Shown here: one piece after another, positions 61,024 to 64,000 of the stretch
How the letters are laid out: the number at the start of each line of letters is the position of its first letter
How positions within the stretch are numbered: position 1 is the first letter of the stretch
Source: VBCG01 sp044226535
GTDB lineage: Bacteria > Pseudomonadota > Gammaproteobacteria > Burkholderiales > Casimicrobiaceae
Direction: 5' to 3'
Length of the DNA stretch: 64,000 bases
Assembly: GCA_044226535.1 (NCBI GenBank)
Contig: JBGAGT010000013.1
Span: 71,703 to 135,702 of the forward strand
Program-made: the position numbers and the translations under genes
The notes under the pieces: model-generated
The model's input: the letters and a program-made list of their open reading frames with translations, nothing else
Told to the model about the DNA's origin: nothing
Databases searched by the model: none

Positions 61024-61257
61024 ATGCCACGATGCGAGCATTGCGGGAACGAGTACGACAAGACCTTCACCGTGACCATGGGCGGGCGCGCCCACGTGTT
61101 CGACGCCTTCGAATGCGCGATCCATGCGCTGGCCCCGCGCTGCGCGCATTGCGACTGCGTGATCATCGGGCACGGTGTCGAGGCCTCCGGCCGCATCTTC
61201 TGCTGCGCGCATTGCGCCAAGGAGGACGGCGTGTCCTCGCTGCGCGATCGCGGTTGA
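61024..61257 (+). CDS. small cysteine/histidine-rich zinc-binding protein
   Basis: A 77-residue protein with three CxxC-type pairs: 'CEHC' (4-7), 'CAHCDC' (40-45) and 'FCCAHC', plus several histidines. This suggests two metal sites of treble-clef or metallothionein-like type. Similar short proteins are widespread in proteobacteria, but I know no function. A strong GAGGAGGA lies 8 bases before the ATG, and it is probably cotranscribed with the YihY gene. Confidence 0.82.
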   Translation: MPRCEHCGNEYDKTFTVTMGGRAHVFDAFECAIHALAPRCAHCDCVIIGHGVEASGRIFCCAHCAKEDGVSSLRDRG

Positions 61258-61460
61258 CGGCCCGGCGCCGGAACGCGCCCGGCGGCACGCCCGGCATGCG
61301 CCCGGTTGCGCGCGATTGCGCGTGGCCCCCGCCTGCCGCGTGCGCCCGCGCCGCGCTGTAGGCCAAACCCCCGCAGCCCAATCGGCCTCTGGCCGGTACG
61401 GGCCGCGTGCCGCGGTCGCTATTGTTGGCCCATCGTTCACATTGCCGATGGAGGGTCATC

Positions 61461-61601
61461 ATGGACCGCCCGATCGAGACGTTCGCGTATTACGCGCCGC
61501 CCCTGCCGCCCCAGACGCGCGCGAGGGTGGTGGTTCCGCTGCTCGCGGTGCTGGTGCTGCTCTGCGGCGTCCTGGCGTGGATGCGCTGGATCCCGCACTG
61601 A
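61461..61601 (+). CDS. 46-residue single-pass membrane protein
   Basis: A short gene with a strong GGAGGG 6 bases before its ATG. The product has a soluble N-terminus with 'YYAPPLPPQTR', then one transmembrane helix ('VVVPLLAVLVLLCGVLAW') and ends 'MRWIPH'. It lies 14 bases before the SDR gene on the same strand. No family known. Ribosome-binding site and helix argue that it is real. Confidence 0.55.
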   Translation: MDRPIETFAYYAPPLPPQTRARVVVPLLAVLVLLCGVLAWMRWIPH

Positions 61602-61615
61602 CGGTGCCGACAGCC

Positions 61616-62533
61616 ATGTCGACGATTCCCGTTGCCGAAGCGCGGCCCGGCGCCGCCCAGCTCGACGCCGAGCCGCGCCCACCCTTCGCCCGCCAGCACC
61701 AGCCGGGCCCGGGGCTCGAGTCGCAGCTCGACCCGGCGCCCCGCTACGAAGGGCGGCGCTATCGCGCGGCGGGCAAGCTCGAGGGCAAGTGCGCGCTGAT
61801 CACCGGGGGCGACTCGGGGATCGGCCGCGCGGTGGCCGTGCTGTATGCGCGCGAGGGCGCCGACGTCGCCATCGCGTTCCTGCCCGCCGAGGCGAGCGAC
61901 GCGGAGGAAACGCGCCGCGCGGTCGAGGCGGAAGGGCGGCGCTGCGTGATGCTGCCCGGCGACCTCACCGAGGCGGGTGCCTGCGAGCGCCTTGTCGACG
62001 ACGCGGTGGAGGCGCTCGGCGCCCTCGACATCCTGGTGTCCAACGCCGCCTACCAGCGGCGCAAGCAATCGCTCGACGAGGTGACCGACGACGAGCTCGA
62101 CCGCACCTTCCGCACCAATGTCTACGCGTACTTCAAGCTGGTGCGCGCGGCGGTGGCGCACATGAAGCGCGGCTCGGCGATCATCGCCACCGGCTCGGAG
62201 ACAGGCATCAAGGGATCGAAGGAGCTCCCCGATTATTCGGCGAGCAAGGGCGCGATCCACGCGCTGACCAAGACGCTCGCGCAATCGCTGATGGAGCGCG
62301 GCATCCGCGTCAACGCCATCGCGCCGGGGCCGGTGTGGACGCCGCTCAATCCCTCGGACGGCGGCCTGCCGGCCGACAAGGTCGCCTGCTTCGGCGCCGA
62401 CTCGCCGATGAAGCGACCCGCGCAACCCGAGGAGCTCGCGCCGGCCTACGTGTACCTCGCCTCCGACGCCGACGCCTCTTACACCACCGGCATCGTGCTG
62501 CAGGTGATGGGCGGTGAGACCACCGGCGGCTAG
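61616..62533 (+). CDS. short-chain dehydrogenase/reductase, general-stress (YhxD/YghA) type
   Basis: A 305-residue SDR with an N-terminal extension of about 55 residues ('PPFARQHQPGPGLESQLDPA') characteristic of the YghA/YhdF/YhxD group. The cofactor motif is 'TGGDSGIGRAVA', and catalytic Ser, Tyr and Lys lie in 'GSETGIKGSKELPDYSASKG'. The substrate is unknown; relatives are stress-induced. Its stop shares the palindrome CTAG with the stop of the convergent exporter gene. Confidence 0.92.
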   Translation: MSTIPVAEARPGAAQLDAEPRPPFARQHQPGPGLESQLDPAPRYEGRRYRAAGKLEGKCALITGGDSGIGRAVAVLYAREGADVAIAFLPAEASDAEETRRAVEAEGRRCVMLPGDLTEAGACERLVDDAVEALGALDILVSNAAYQRRKQSLDEVTDDELDRTFRTNVYAYFKLVRAAVAHMKRGSAIIATGSETGIKGSKELPDYSASKGAIHALTKTLAQSLMERGIRVNAIAPGPVWTPLNPSDGGLPADKVACFGADSPMKRPAQPEELAPAYVYLASDADASYTTGIVLQVMGGETTGG

Positions 62534-63936
62534 GAGCGCTCCGGCGCCGGGCGGTCCTCGCCGAGTTGCCAGAAGATCCACGACGACACGGCGGTGATGG
62601 CACCGATGGCGGCGAGCGTGGCGCGGAACGAAGGCAGCGCCACGCCGGCCTCGCCCGCCTGCGCGCCCATCGCGAAGACCTCGCTGAAGGTCGCGAGCAG
62701 CGCCCCGGCCGTCGCCACACCGAAGCTCATCGCCAGCATCTGCGTCATGGACAGCAGGGTGTTGCCTGCGCTCGCGTCGGCGGCGGGCAGGTCCTTCAGC
62801 ACGAGGGTGTTCATCGCCGAGAACTGCAGCGAGTTCTGCGCGCCGAGCAGGCCCAGCAGGACGAGCTTGACGGCGAACGGCGCCGCCGCGAAGAAGGCTG
62901 CGAACAGCGCGATGGTGACGCCGATGGTCAGCGTATTCACCACCAGCACGCGGCGATAGCCGCGCGCCACGACGATGCGCGTGACGAAGCGCTTCATCAG
63001 CATGCTCGACGCCGAGATGGGCAGCATCATCAGGCCGGCCTCGAGCGGCGTGTAGGCGAGGCTCACCTGCAGGAACAACGGGATCAGGAAGGGGATGGCG
63101 CCGATGCCGATGCGCGCGAACAGGTTGCCGAGGAGGCCGACGCGGAACGTCGCCACGGTGAAGAGGCGGGGCGCGAACAGCGGCTCGGGGTCGCGGCCCG
63201 CGTGCAGCCAGTAGGCGACCACGCCGGCGAGGCCGCCGATCAGCAGCACCAGCACCGTCGCCTGGCGGAAGCCCAGGTCACCCAGGCCGTCGAGCGCCAG
63301 CGACACGGCCACCATGCCGATGGTGAGCCAGGCATAGCCCGTCCAGTCGAACTTCGGCACGCCTTCGACCGGCGCCGCGGGCATGTAGAGCCGCGTGGCG
63401 ACGATGCCTGCGATCCCCACCGGCACGTTGATCAGGAAGATCCAGTGCCACGACAGCACCTGGGTGAGCCAGCCGCCCAGCGTCGGGCCGATCAGCGGCC
63501 CGATGAGCCCCGGGATGGCGACGAAGCTCATCGCCTCGAGCAGCCGCTGGCGCGGGAAGCTTCGCAGCACCGCGAGCCGTCCCACCGGCAGCAGCATCGC
63601 GCCGCCCAGGCCCTGCAGCACGCGCGAGGCGACCAGCGCGTTGAGCGTATGCGACAGCGCGCAGGCGAGCGAGCCCGCGACGAACAGCAGGATGGCGGCA
63701 AGGAACGTCTTGCGCAGGCCGAAGCGGTCGGCGATCCACCCGGAGGCGGGGATCACCGTGGCCATGGTGAGCGTGTAGGCCACGACCACCGACTGCATGC
63801 GCAGGGGGCTCTCGCCGAGGCTCGCGGCCATCGACGGCAGCGCCGTGTTGACGATGGTCGAGTCCAGCGTCTGCATGAAAAACCCGAGCGCGACCAGCCA
63901 CAGCAGTCGCGTCAGCAGCGCTTCGTCCTTGGTCAT
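62530..63936 (-). CDS. multidrug exporter, MFS DHA2 family (MdtD/EmrB-like)
   Basis: A 468-residue, 13-14-helix exporter. 'GFFMQTLDSTIVNTALPSMA' in helix 1, 'GWIADRFGLRKTF' in loop 2-3, 'RVLQGLGGAMLLPVGRLAVL' in helix 4 and 'IGPLIGPTLGGWL' (motif C, antiporters) in helix 5 are typical of DHA2 drug:H+ antiporters. Closest in feel to MdtD. The substrate is unknown. Convergent with the SDR gene. Confidence 0.93.
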   Translation of the reverse strand: MTKDEALLTRLLWLVALGFFMQTLDSTIVNTALPSMAASLGESPLRMQSVVVAYTLTMATVIPASGWIADRFGLRKTFLAAILLFVAGSLACALSHTLNALVASRVLQGLGGAMLLPVGRLAVLRSFPRQRLLEAMSFVAIPGLIGPLIGPTLGGWLTQVLSWHWIFLINVPVGIAGIVATRLYMPAAPVEGVPKFDWTGYAWLTIGMVAVSLALDGLGDLGFRQATVLVLLIGGLAGVVAYWLHAGRDPEPLFAPRLFTVATFRVGLLGNLFARIGIGAIPFLIPLFLQVSLAYTPLEAGLMMLPISASSMLMKRFVTRIVVARGYRRVLVVNTLTIGVTIALFAAFFAAAPFAVKLVLLGLLGAQNSLQFSAMNTLVLKDLPAADASAGNTLLSMTQMLAMSFGVATAGALLATFSEVFAMGAQAGEAGVALPSFRATLAAIGAITAVSSWIFWQLGEDRPAPERS

Positions 63937-63961
63937 CGGCGCGAGATTGTAAACCGTCCAT

Positions 63962-63988
63962 CGTCATCCCCGCGAAAGCGGGGACCCA
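63962..63988. repeat. dispersed palindromic repeat, single copy
   Basis: A copy with CCCCGCGAAAGCGGGG followed by ACCCA, upstream of the DHA2 exporter gene at the right edge of the window; same family as at 33315 and 52661. Confidence 0.85.
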
Positions 63989-64000
63989 GCCTTGCCGCTG

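Overview
The window is a GC-rich, gene-dense bacterial chromosome segment with no rRNA, tRNA, prophage, transposase, integrase or CRISPR array that I can see. The gene content points to a betaproteobacterium, most likely of the order Burkholderiales. The run CobD/CbiB-like protein - rsgA - pterin dehydratase - M48 peptidase - orn is, as I recall, a conserved Burkholderiales neighbourhood. Other supporting genes are a DUF1631 protein, aceK, a TAXI-type TRAP transporter, an ahpC-ahpD pair and a cbb3 oxidase cluster. I cannot name a genus.

Layout. 0-6.7 kb: start of panB, ETF-ubiquinone oxidoreductase, a thioesterase with acetoacetyl-CoA synthetase, then cobD-like/rsgA/phhB. 6.7-9.2 kb: M48 peptidase, oligoribonuclease, NUDIX hydrolase. 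9.2-14.4 kb: TAXI-TRAP binding protein and fused permease, an Mpo1-like membrane protein, a ClpX-like AAA+ protein without a zinc domain, and DUF456. 14.4-21.4 kb: threonine ammonia-lyase, phosphomannomutase/phosphoglucomutase, YheT-like hydrolase, two-domain PPK2, DAHP synthase, PsiF-like protein. 21.4-28.3 kb (minus strand): cbb3 oxidase structural genes ccoNOQP, followed by a small FixH/CcoH-like protein, copper ATPase ccoI, ccoS and a TauE/SafE-type protein, mostly joined by ATGA stop/start overlaps. 28.4-36.9 kb: RlmI-like methyltransferase, aldo/keto reductase, S9 peptidase, Hsp20, KTSC protein, exported MsrA, peptide-type ABC binding protein, MliC-like lipoprotein. 37-45.7 kb: L-serine ammonia-lyase, aceK, small secreted proteins and lipoproteins, YpfJ-type zinc peptidase, esterase, ahpCD, SET-domain methyltransferase. 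45.8-53.9 kb: AEC carrier, aspartyl protease with PDZ, zinc-ribbon membrane protein, DUF1631, DUF4124, a repeat-filled 0.5-kb gap, SDR. 54-64 kb: uracil/xanthine permease, secreted protein, second zinc-ribbon protein, MFS/2-hydroxyacid dehydrogenase/DUF2652 operon, YihY, two small proteins, SDR, DHA2 exporter.

Most of the window is core metabolism: fatty-acid electron transfer, ketone-body activation, microaerobic respiration, glyoxylate-shunt control, peroxide defence and polyphosphate-driven nucleotide phosphorylation. The unusual items are a ClpX paralogue with altered pore and ClpP-docking motifs; a SET methyltransferase with a histone-H1-like tail; two membrane proteins sharing an unnamed four-cysteine C-terminal module; an intercistronic repeat that appears to supply a stop codon, hairpin and ribosome-binding purines; arrays of palindromic repeats; and a long inverted repeat in the 52.65-53.15 kb gap.
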